From Nocardiopsis sp. TSRI0078 (GTDB lineage Bacteria; Actinomycetota; Actinomycetes; Streptosporangiales; Streptosporangiaceae), in contig NZ_LWLB01000001.1 of NCBI RefSeq assembly GCF_001905145.1, positions 62,001-126,000 of the forward strand: a stretch of DNA of 64,000 bases, written 5' to 3'. The notes under the pieces are model-generated. The model ran no database searches. It saw only the letters and a program-made list of their open reading frames with translations, and had not been told where the DNA came from. Of the stretch, positions 16,954-22,724 are shown piece by piece (the stretch's first letter is position 1; each line of letters opens with the position of its first letter). The position numbers and the translations under genes were made by a program.

Positions 16954-17017
16954 CTGCCACCCGCACCTCAGGAGATCAAGGGATTCCGTTGTAAAGTTTC
17001 TGTTTCTCGACGGATAC

Positions 17018-17046
17018 TTGACAGAACAGCCATGGCTGCCACTATT
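17018..17046 (+). promoter_or_regulatory. Possible promoter of the aminotransferase gene
   Basis: A perfect TTGACA (17018-17023) is followed after 17 bases by a weak -10-like ACTATT (17041-17046). This would start transcription about 75 bases before the GTG start. The -10 match is poor, so this is only a candidate. Confidence 0.35.
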
Positions 17047-17125
17047 TCTATTGAGTGGGTTCTGTTGAGACCCCCGGGTCGACCTCCACGGTCCCCGCAC
17101 CACCCAGCGATCTTGGGAGAACCAA

Positions 17126-18502
17126 GTGGCAGCGCACCTGAGCCCGGAGCAACTCCAGCGAGCCGCCAAGGACCATCTGTGGATGCACTTCACGGAGATG
17201 GCCGCCTACGACGACGCCGACGTCCCCGTCATCACCCGGGGCGAGGGGGCCTACGTCTACGACGCCGACGGGAACAGGTACCTGGACGGCCTGGCCGGGC
17301 TGTTCGTCTCGCAGGTGGGACACGGCCGGACCGAGATCGCCGACGCCATCGCCGAGCAGGCGCGCGAGCTGGCCTACTTCCCGATCTGGACCTACGCGCA
17401 CCCCAGGGCGGTCGAACTGGCCGACCGCATCGCGGGCCTGGCGCCGGGCGACCTCAACCGGGTCTTCTTCACCACGAGCGGCTCCGAGGCGGTCGAGTCG
17501 GCCTGGAAGCTGGCCCGCCAGTACTTCAAGGCGATCGGTGAGCCCACCCGGCACAAGGTGATCAGCAGGAGGATCGCCTACCACGGGACCAGCATGGGCG
17601 CCCTGTCGATCACGGGCCTGCAGGCGATCAAGACCCCGTTCGAGCCGCTGGTGCCCAGCACCGTCCAGGTACCGAACACGAACTTCTACCGCGCCCCCCT
17701 GCACGGCGACGACCCGGAGGCCTTCGGCCGCTGGGCCGCCGACCAGATCGAGGAGGCCATCGTCCAGAACGGCCCCGAGACCGTCGCCGCCGTCTACGTG
17801 GAGCCCGTGCAGAACTCCGGCGGCTGCTTCCCGCCGCCGCCCGGCTACCTGCAGCGGGTGCGCGAGATCTGCGACCGCCACGGCGTCCTGATGGTCTCCG
17901 ACGAGGTGATCTGCGCCTTCGGGCGCCTGGGCGAGTACTTCGGGGCGACCAGGTACGGCTACCTGCCCGACATGATCACCTTCGCCAAGGGCGCCACCAG
18001 CGGGTACGTGCCGCTCGGCGGGCTCATCGCCCGCGAGAGGCTGATGGAGCCCTTCAAGGAGGAGGGGGCCGCCTTCCTGCACGGCATCACCTTCGCCGGG
18101 CACCCGGTGGCGGCGGCCGCGGCGCTCGCCAACCTCGACCTGTTCGAGAGCGAGGGCATCCTCGACAACGTCCGGGAGAACGGGCCCGTCCTCCGCGCGA
18201 CCCTGGAGAGGCTCCTGGACCTGCCGATCGTCGGCGACGTGCGCGGTGACGGGTTCTTCTACGGCATCGAACTGGTCAAGGACAAGGAGACCAAGGAGAC
18301 CTTCACCGAGGAGGAGTCCCACCGGCTGCTCAAGGGCTTCCTGTCCGCGGCGCTCTTCGACGCCGGGCTCATCTGCCGCGCCGACGACCGGGGGGAGCCG
18401 GTCGTGCAACTGTCTCCGCCGCTGACCTGCGGACCGGAGCAGTTCGACGAGATCGAGCGCATCCTGCGCAAGGTCCTCACCGAGGCCTGGGACCGGCTCT
18501 GA
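17126..18502 (+). CDS. Class III aminotransferase, putrescine (diamine) aminotransferase-like
   Basis: A 458-residue PLP enzyme. The glycine-rich FFTTSGSEAVESAWKLARQY binds the cofactor phosphate, VSDEVICAFGRLGEYFG holds the Asp that contacts the pyridine nitrogen, and ITFAKGATSGYVPLGG contains the Schiff-base Lys near residue 289. The sequence resembles SpuC-type aminotransferases, which transfer the amino group of putrescine to pyruvate and yield 4-aminobutanal. Divergence from the aldehyde dehydrogenase/pot operon fits this role. The GTG start follows GGGAGAA. Other omega-amino substrates such as beta-alanine cannot be excluded. Confidence 0.85.
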   Translation: MAAHLSPEQLQRAAKDHLWMHFTEMAAYDDADVPVITRGEGAYVYDADGNRYLDGLAGLFVSQVGHGRTEIADAIAEQARELAYFPIWTYAHPRAVELADRIAGLAPGDLNRVFFTTSGSEAVESAWKLARQYFKAIGEPTRHKVISRRIAYHGTSMGALSITGLQAIKTPFEPLVPSTVQVPNTNFYRAPLHGDDPEAFGRWAADQIEEAIVQNGPETVAAVYVEPVQNSGGCFPPPPGYLQRVREICDRHGVLMVSDEVICAFGRLGEYFGATRYGYLPDMITFAKGATSGYVPLGGLIARERLMEPFKEEGAAFLHGITFAGHPVAAAAALANLDLFESEGILDNVRENGPVLRATLERLLDLPIVGDVRGDGFFYGIELVKDKETKETFTEEESHRLLKGFLSAALFDAGLICRADDRGEPVVQLSPPLTCGPEQFDEIERILRKVLTEAWDRL

Positions 18503-18523
18503 CCCTTGTCGCCCGTGCCCTGC

Positions 18524-18555
18524 GCGCCCCCGACCGGACGGAAGGCCGGGGGCGC
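18524..18555 (+). terminator. Hairpin terminator
   Basis: A perfect 9-bp GC stem (18524-18532 with 18547-18555) with a 14-base loop lies 22 bases after the aminotransferase stop. It faces the end of the convergent DUF6069 gene and may serve both. Confidence 0.65.
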
Positions 18556-18575
18556 CGCCGTGTGCGGGCCCGGCT

Positions 18576-19025
18576 TCAGGAGAGGGCCCGGAGGCGGACG
18601 GCGCCGAGGCCGAACCACACCACCGGGACCAGCACGACGTGCATGAGGGCGAGGACGGCCTCGGTGGCGAGGTCGGTCCCCGCGAGGAACGGCATCGCCG
18701 CGGAGGCCACGGCGAGCACGGTCCCGACGATCTGGCCCGTGCGCAGGAAGCCCTTCCACAGCAGGGAGAGCAGGACCGCGGCGACGAACCCGGCGGCGAG
18801 CGGGACCGCGCTCATGAAGGCCACTCCGCCGGCCTCCACCGCGGCGATCCCCCCGGCCCCGTCCGGATGCTCCATGGAGGCGCCCACGAGGTGGCCGAGG
18901 CCGAGGAGTAGCAGGTTGGCGGCGGTGGCCGCGGCGACGGAGACGGCTCCGGCCGCCCACCAGGGGGCGCCCGGACGCCGGGTGGCGGCGGGGGCGGGAG
19001 GGGCGGCGGCGGTGGGGGTGCTCAT
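18576..19025 (-). CDS. DUF6069 family membrane protein
   Basis: A 149-residue integral membrane protein. After a Pro/Ala-rich N-terminus there are four hydrophobic segments, at about residues 22-45, 67-90, 94-116 and 122-142. The layout fits the DUF6069 family of actinobacterial membrane proteins, whose function is unknown. It is expressed from its own promoter of MerR-type architecture (19063-19093), which suggests induction by a stress or small molecule. The upstream gene is a flavodoxin-like protein in the same direction, 84 bases away. Confidence 0.72.
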   Translation of the reverse strand: MSTPTAAAPPAPAATRRPGAPWWAAGAVSVAAATAANLLLLGLGHLVGASMEHPDGAGGIAAVEAGGVAFMSAVPLAAGFVAAVLLSLLWKGFLRTGQIVGTVLAVASAAMPFLAGTDLATEAVLALMHVVLVPVVWFGLGAVRLRALS

Positions 19026-19062
19026 GGGATCTCCAGTCAGATGTGCGGTGTGCTTCGTGGAG

Positions 19063-19093
19063 ATCCTCCAACCTCAATATTACTTTAGGTCAA
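19063..19093 (-). promoter_or_regulatory. MerR-type promoter: TTGACC, 19-bp spacer, GAGGAT, with operator palindrome
   Basis: On the minus strand a -35 box TTGACC (88-93 of 19 kb) and a -10 box GAGGAT (63-68) are 19 bp apart. The spacer region is an inverted repeat, ACCTCAAT... to ...TTTAGGT (19071-19090), with 14 of 18 positions shared with the SoxR box CCTCAAGTTAACTTGAGG. A 19-bp spacer with a dyad between the boxes is the hallmark of MerR-family activated promoters. No merR-like gene is seen nearby. Confidence 0.68.
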
Positions 19094-19109
19094 TGCCGGG
19101 TGACGCGCA

Positions 19110-19568
19110 TCACTCCCGCTCCAGTGCGGCCAGGGCGGTGACGGCGCCCAGCTCCCAGCAGGCCTCCCTCGCCTCGGCGTCCGGTCGGCCGGTCACGGTG
19201 ACCGGCGGCCGGTGCCGCTCCCATCCCATGCCCTTGGCGATGGACTCCACGGCGCGGACCGCGCCGGAGGTGTCGCTGTCCCCGTGCACGTACAGGGAGT
19301 ACGGCAGCCCCTCGGTCTGCTCCTGGGCGGGGTAGAAGACCGTGTCGAAGAAGACCTTGAGGGCGCCGGACATGTACCCGATGTTGGCCGGGGTCCCCAG
19401 GATCAGGGCGTCGGCGCCGAACAGGTCGGCGGCCGTGGCCGACAGCGCGGCCTCGGCCCGCACCTCCACCCCCTCGATGTCGTCGGTGCGGGCGCCGTCG
19501 AGCACCGCGCCCAGCAGCTCCTGCGTGGCGGGCGAGACCGTGTGGTGAACGATGAGCAGTCGTGCCAT
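19110..19568 (-). CDS. Flavodoxin / NADPH-dependent FMN reductase-like protein
   Basis: A 152-residue protein of the flavodoxin-like fold. The N-terminal strand and phosphate loop read LLIVHHTVSPATQELLGAV, and a second FMN-contact segment is ALILGTPANIGYMSGALKVFFD, typical of WrbA/FMN-reductase-like flavoproteins. It should be a small cytoplasmic redox protein; donor and acceptor are unknown. The upstream hairpin at 19584-19632 separates it from the small-protein operon. A TAGTGT element a few bases before the start could be the -10 of a nearly leaderless promoter. Confidence 0.78.
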   Translation of the reverse strand: MARLLIVHHTVSPATQELLGAVLDGARTDDIEGVEVRAEAALSATAADLFGADALILGTPANIGYMSGALKVFFDTVFYPAQEQTEGLPYSLYVHGDSDTSGAVRAVESIAKGMGWERHRPPVTVTGRPDAEAREACWELGAVTALAALERE

Positions 19569-19583
19569 GTCCCCACACTAGGA

Positions 19584-19632
19584 GGACGCGGGCGCCGCCC
19601 CGCCTCCCATGTGCGGGGCGGCGCCCGCGTCC
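19584..19632 (-). terminator. Strong hairpin terminator
   Basis: A perfect 20-bp stem (19584-19603 with 19613-19632) with a 9-base loop. It lies downstream of the three-gene small-protein operon and upstream of the flavodoxin-like gene. Confidence 0.75.
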
Positions 19633-19685
19633 CCGGCCTTTCCGCGTGCCGGGCACGGCGCGGCACACGGAAAGGCCGTCGGGTC

Positions 19686-19826
19686 TCACCGGATCCGCTG
19701 GCGGGCCCGCTGCCATTCCAGATACGCGCCCTGGCGCTCCACCGCCTCCTGCTCCCCGGGGGTGAGCGGACGGTCGGGGTCCAGGTCCTCGCCCGGCCCC
19801 GGGACGTAGACGTCAGAGGCGGTCAC
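19686..19826 (-). CDS. Small unknown protein, 46 residues
   Basis: A small ORF, GTG start, overlapping the end of the preceding gene by 14 bases. The product (starting VTASDVYVPGPGEDLD and ending YLEWQRARQRIR) is acidic at first and basic at the end, with one short predicted helix. I do not recognise a family. Its reality is supported by position as the last gene in a chain of overlapping genes and by a strong terminator 54 bases beyond its stop. Confidence 0.5.
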   Translation of the reverse strand: MTASDVYVPGPGEDLDPDRPLTPGEQEAVERQGAYLEWQRARQRIR

Positions 19827-20253
19827 GGTGCCCCCTCGGAGCCGGGACGGGCGGGTGCCCGGTGTGCCTTCGGAGGTCGGCCTCCAACTGGTCCGGGGTC
19901 GGCTCGATGTGCGAGCGCCACCGGACGCGCCGGTCGCGGGCGGTGGCCACCCAGTACGACCCCGTCCACGCGACGCGGTGGGTCCGCCCCCACCGCCGCC
20001 TGAGCCGGACGAGGGTGGTGCGGGGCGGCTCCCACCGGGTTCCCCGCGCGTCCTGGTGGTCGCCGTCGTGACCGGTGTCGAGCACGCACACCAGGTGCCG
20101 GGTGTCGCGGTCGAGGGAGGTCTCGCCGCACACGGGCGGCGTCACCGGGGCGCCTCCGTCCCGGGCGGACCGGAAGAAGGGTGCCCCGGACGGGCCCACC
20201 AGGCCGTCCGGCCGTGCGCCGGACCCGGCGCCCGGCCTACGTCGGCGCCTCAT
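19813..20253 (-). CDS. Unknown protein, 146 residues
   Basis: An unrecognised protein. The ATG has GAGGAG upstream and overlaps the stop of the preceding gene by four bases (ATGA). After a basic N-terminus, CGETSLDRDTRHLVCVLDTGHDGDHQD holds Cys and His residues in a pattern often seen in short actinobacterial zinc- or disulfide-containing modules. A WGRTHRVAWTGSYWVATARD segment and a C-terminal helix with EPTPDQLEADLRRH follow. No signal peptide or membrane segment is visible. Coupling on both sides implies a joint function with the two flanking small genes. It lies divergent from the HTH-UTRA regulator. Confidence 0.62.
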   Translation of the reverse strand: MRRRRRPGAGSGARPDGLVGPSGAPFFRSARDGGAPVTPPVCGETSLDRDTRHLVCVLDTGHDGDHQDARGTRWEPPRTTLVRLRRRWGRTHRVAWTGSYWVATARDRRVRWRSHIEPTPDQLEADLRRHTGHPPVPAPRGHRDRL

Positions 20254-20426
20254 GCGATCGCTCCTCGCAGGTAGTGGGCGACGGCCAGGGCGAGCGGGGC
20301 GAGGTCCCCGGCGGGGTGGGCAACATAGTTCCGCACCCGGGACGCGCGGCGCGGACGCCGCCGGCGCAGGCGTTCGGATGTCAGGTAGCGGACGGCCACG
20401 AGGGCGCTGGGGTTCAGGTAGCGCAC
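20250..20426 (-). CDS. Small basic unknown protein, 58 residues
   Basis: The first gene of the three-gene minus-strand operon. The GTG start is placed where GGAGAGG lies nine bases upstream. The product begins VRYLNPSALVAVRYLTSERL, has an Arg-rich centre (RRRRPRRASRVRN) and a hydrophobic end (LAPLALAVAHYLRGAIA). It is not recognised. It is transcribed divergently from the HTH-UTRA regulator, from a promoter that carries the repeated motif at 20622. Confidence 0.52.
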   Translation of the reverse strand: MRYLNPSALVAVRYLTSERLRRRRPRRASRVRNYVAHPAGDLAPLALAVAHYLRGAIA

Positions 20427-20618
20427 AGCGCACACCTCTCCTTCGGGATGCCGCTGGATGGGAAGTCCGGCGGGACAGGTCATCAGGGCGGGCACCGCGC
20501 GACCGCGACCGCCAAGCCAGGCCGCACGGTGCCGCGCTCGGGTTCTGCTCCCTCGGGCACACTGGACGTGTGACCGCCAACCGCTCCGCCGCCTACGCGC
20601 CGACGGGTCAGCGTCCTG

Positions 20619-20647
20619 TTTATAGGGGCTAAACCCTTGCGTGTGAC
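20619..20647 (-). promoter_or_regulatory. Candidate promoter of the small-protein operon
   Basis: Minus-strand -10 TATAAA (20619-20624) and -35 GTCACA (20642-20647) with a 17-base spacer. The spacer contains one copy of the motif ATAGGGGCTAAA, so a repressor bound there would block transcription. Confidence 0.5.
20622..20633 (+). repeat. Candidate operator, copy 1 (ATAGGGGCTAAA)
   Basis: One of two direct copies of ATA-G(n)-CTAAA in the divergent region. Here the run has four G. It overlaps the -10 and spacer of the minus-strand promoter. Confidence 0.5.
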
Positions 20648-20663
20648 GACGATAACCCACCCT

Positions 20664-20692
20664 TTCGGCAGGCGCAATAGGGGGGCTAAAGT
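20664..20692 (+). promoter_or_regulatory. Candidate promoter of the HTH-UTRA gene
   Basis: Plus-strand -35-like TTCGGC (20664-20669) and -10-like TAAAGT (20687-20692), 17 bases apart. The second motif copy overlaps the -10, which would allow autoregulation. Confidence 0.4.
20677..20690 (+). repeat. Candidate operator, copy 2 (ATAGGGGGGCTAAA)
   Basis: Second copy of the ATA-G(n)-CTAAA motif, here with six G, placed 35 bases before the regulator start codon and over its likely -10 box. Confidence 0.5.
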
Positions 20693-20724
20693 TTGGGTGG
20701 AGTACCCGAAGATGAGGATTCGCC

Positions 20725-21540
20725 ATGGACGCACGGACATTGCATGACATCGCTGGCATGCCCGATCCGCTGGAAAGAGCCCGTGCGGCGTCCGCCGCCA
20801 TGACCAGCTTGCAGGGACAGAGTGTCGAGCTCTCACGCATTCGTCGCGGCGCCATCGTCGAGGCCCAACAGGGCGGAATGCGACAGGAGGACATCGCACG
20901 GCACCTGGGCGTGTCACCGGGCCGCGTGTCCCAGATGAAGAAGGCGGGCGGCGACGGCCCCGCCCACAAGGCACCTGTAGGCCCCGTGGAACCCCGCCCC
21001 CGGGTGCTCGTCCAGCGGGCGCTGCCGACCCCTCCCAGCACACGGGGTTCCAAGTCGCTGTACCTGACCGAGGCCGAACAGCAGGGGCTCACACCGGAGC
21101 GGAAGATGCTGTTCATCGGGCAGGAGCCCGCGAACGAGCACGTCGCCCTGGGCCTGCGGGTGGATCCGGGAGACCACGTCATCGCCCGGCGCAAGATGTT
21201 CTGGGCCAACGGGGTCCCGGTGCGGATCAGCACCAGCTACTTCCGTGTGGACGTCGGCGAGAACACCCGCCTCGACGGTGAGGGATTCGTCCTGCCGACC
21301 CTGCAGTCCGCCATCGAGGACCTGGGCCACCGGTTCGGGCACGCCACCGAGACGCTGACCGCCAGGCCGCCGACACCCTACGAGGCGGACCTGCTCGACA
21401 TCCCCGGCGAGTGGGTGGTGCAGGTGCTGCGTGTCAGCCACTCCACCGAGGACGTGCCGATCCACGCGCTGGAGACGATCTGTGCCGCTTCCCGCCACAC
21501 GTTCCCGATCGGTCAGGCGGTCGGTTCCGACCAGTTCTGA
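20725..21540 (+). CDS. Transcriptional regulator: helix-turn-helix fused to UTRA ligand domain
   Basis: A 271-residue regulator. Residues 40-75 (RRGAIVEAQQGGMRQEDIARHLGVSPGRVSQMKKAGG) form an HTH of the Xre/sigma-region-4 kind, not the winged GntR domain that normally precedes a UTRA domain. Residues 95-265 look like UTRA: LFIGQEPANEHVALGL, VIARRKMFWANGVPVRISTSYFRVDV and a C-terminal WVVQVLRVSHSTEDVPIHALETI. UTRA domains bind small metabolites. Divergence from the small-protein operon and two motif copies between them suggest it controls that operon and itself. The effector is unknown. Confidence 0.78.
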   Translation: MDARTLHDIAGMPDPLERARAASAAMTSLQGQSVELSRIRRGAIVEAQQGGMRQEDIARHLGVSPGRVSQMKKAGGDGPAHKAPVGPVEPRPRVLVQRALPTPPSTRGSKSLYLTEAEQQGLTPERKMLFIGQEPANEHVALGLRVDPGDHVIARRKMFWANGVPVRISTSYFRVDVGENTRLDGEGFVLPTLQSAIEDLGHRFGHATETLTARPPTPYEADLLDIPGEWVVQVLRVSHSTEDVPIHALETICAASRHTFPIGQAVGSDQF

Positions 21541-21552
21541 CCGCCCACGAGC

Positions 21553-21580
21553 AACGGCCCCGGTTTCCGCCGGGGCCGTT
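21553..21580 (+). terminator. Hairpin terminator
   Basis: Perfect 11-bp stem (21553-21563 with 21570-21580) and a 6-base loop, 12 bases after the regulator stop codon. Confidence 0.8.
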
Positions 21581-21795
21581 CTACGTCCTGATGACGTTTC
21601 CCGCAGCCGCTCCGTTCCTGCGGGGAACGCGTGTCCGGTTCCCTGTCCTGTGCCACCTTCCCCCGGAACGCGCTGACCGTTCCCGGGTCCCGAATCCGTC
21701 CACCGGCGGGCCGGACCGTGTGGTGAACAGCGAACGGAGAAGGCTTTTCCGCCACACTGGTGCTGGGGCCGAGGGGACCGCTCCCCCGCCGCGAT

Positions 21796-21843
21796 CTTGT
21801 ACTTGTGGCGAGGCCCGGCGCCGGGCCTCGCCATAAGTACAAG
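21796..21843. repeat. Dispersed 48-bp palindrome, copy A
   Basis: Two 24-base arms pair at 23 of 24 positions, from CTTGTACTT at the left to AAGTACAAG at the right, with centre GGCGCC. A copy of identical length, alignable without gaps and sharing the GATCTTGTAC start and TACAAG end, lies at 47042-47089. It may be a mobile REP-like element or a protein-binding site; as RNA it would form a long hairpin. Confidence 0.8.
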
Positions 21844-21943
21844 CTCAACGGGTGGTGGATCCCGCCGGCCTCACCGGCGACACCTCCGGTCGGCACACCG
21901 GACGCCGGCACGCCGCCGCCCGCAGCAGAAAGCCAGGCCCGCC

Positions 21944-22675
21944 ATGAACCAGCCTCCCGCCCCGCACGGACCGCACCGCCACGGGTCCGGGGCCGCTGGC
22001 CGACCGCGCATGGGCCCACCACCCGGCGACGGCCGGCCCCCGGTGGGACCGCCCCCTCCCGGCTTCGGCCCCCCCGGACCGCACGGACCCGCGGGCCCGC
22101 CCGGCTTCCCGCCCCCGCCAGGCCCCCGCGGCCCGGGGAACGCCTCCCCCTGGCTGCTCGTCGGCCTGGGCTGCGGCGGCCTGTTCGTCATCGGCCTCGT
22201 CCTGGTCGTGCTCATCGCCTTCGTCCTCGACGACCGCGGCGAGGACACCGGCGGCGGGAGCGCGGGCGGCGGCACGAGCACCCCGACCACCGCGGACACG
22301 CCCGACGTGAACGAGGCCGTCGAGCACGAGGGCATACTCTTCACGGTCACCGGCACCGAGGTCACCGACGAGATCAACGGCCACCGCCCCCGCGGCGAGT
22401 ACCTCATCGTGCACGTCGATGTCGCCGACGCGGGCACCGGCGAGTTCTGGCGCGACGAGCAGCACGTGTACACCTCCTCCGGCGAACGGGTCGGGGAGGA
22501 CTACGGCGCCACCCTCGAACTCGGCAGCCCCATCTGGCAGGACCTGCCCGCCGACGGCTCCCCCGTGGGCGTCAGCATCGCCTTCGACGTGGAGTCCGCC
22601 GCCGACGTCTCCCACATCGGCCTGAGCTCGCGTTTCCGGGGCGGCAACGAGGTCGCGGTCGACCTCGGCGACTGA
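21944..22675 (+). CDS. Pro-rich membrane-anchored DUF4352-type surface protein
   Basis: A 243-residue protein beginning MNQPPAPHGPHRHG. About 60 residues of Pro/Gly/His-rich cytoplasmic tail precede a transmembrane segment (WLLVGLGCGGLFVIGLVLVV). After a Gly/Thr linker comes a DUF4352-like extracellular domain (GILFTVTGTEVTDEINGH, GEYLIVHVDVADAG, and a SRFRGGNEVAVDLGD end). It has the same architecture as the gene at 2588-3406. Function is unknown. It converges on the phosphodiester glycosidase gene. Confidence 0.74.
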   Translation: MNQPPAPHGPHRHGSGAAGRPRMGPPPGDGRPPVGPPPPGFGPPGPHGPAGPPGFPPPPGPRGPGNASPWLLVGLGCGGLFVIGLVLVVLIAFVLDDRGEDTGGGSAGGGTSTPTTADTPDVNEAVEHEGILFTVTGTEVTDEINGHRPRGEYLIVHVDVADAGTGEFWRDEQHVYTSSGERVGEDYGATLELGSPIWQDLPADGSPVGVSIAFDVESAADVSHIGLSSRFRGGNEVAVDLGD

Positions 22676-22680
22676 CCGCG

Positions 22681-22710
22681 CCGGGCAGCGCCGGGCAGCG
22701 CCGGGCAGCG
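22681..22710. repeat. Three perfect 10-bp tandem repeats
   Basis: The unit CCGGGCAGCG occurs three times in a row between two convergent genes. It is probably a replication-slippage product. Confidence 0.85.
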
Positions 22711-22724
22711 GGCCGGGCGGAGCC

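Larger units (their letters stand above)
21541..21943. other. Gap with terminator and dispersed palindrome
   Basis: About 400 bases without a supported gene between the HTH-UTRA gene and the DUF4352 gene. It contains the regulator's terminator (21553-21580) and a near-perfect 48-bp palindrome (21796-21843). Nothing else is convincing. Confidence 0.6.

Noticed and set aside
21797..21943. Upstream extension of the DUF4352 gene across the palindrome
   Set aside because: The added residues are Arg-rich and read through the palindrome; the ATG at 21944 gives the usual Pro-rich opening.
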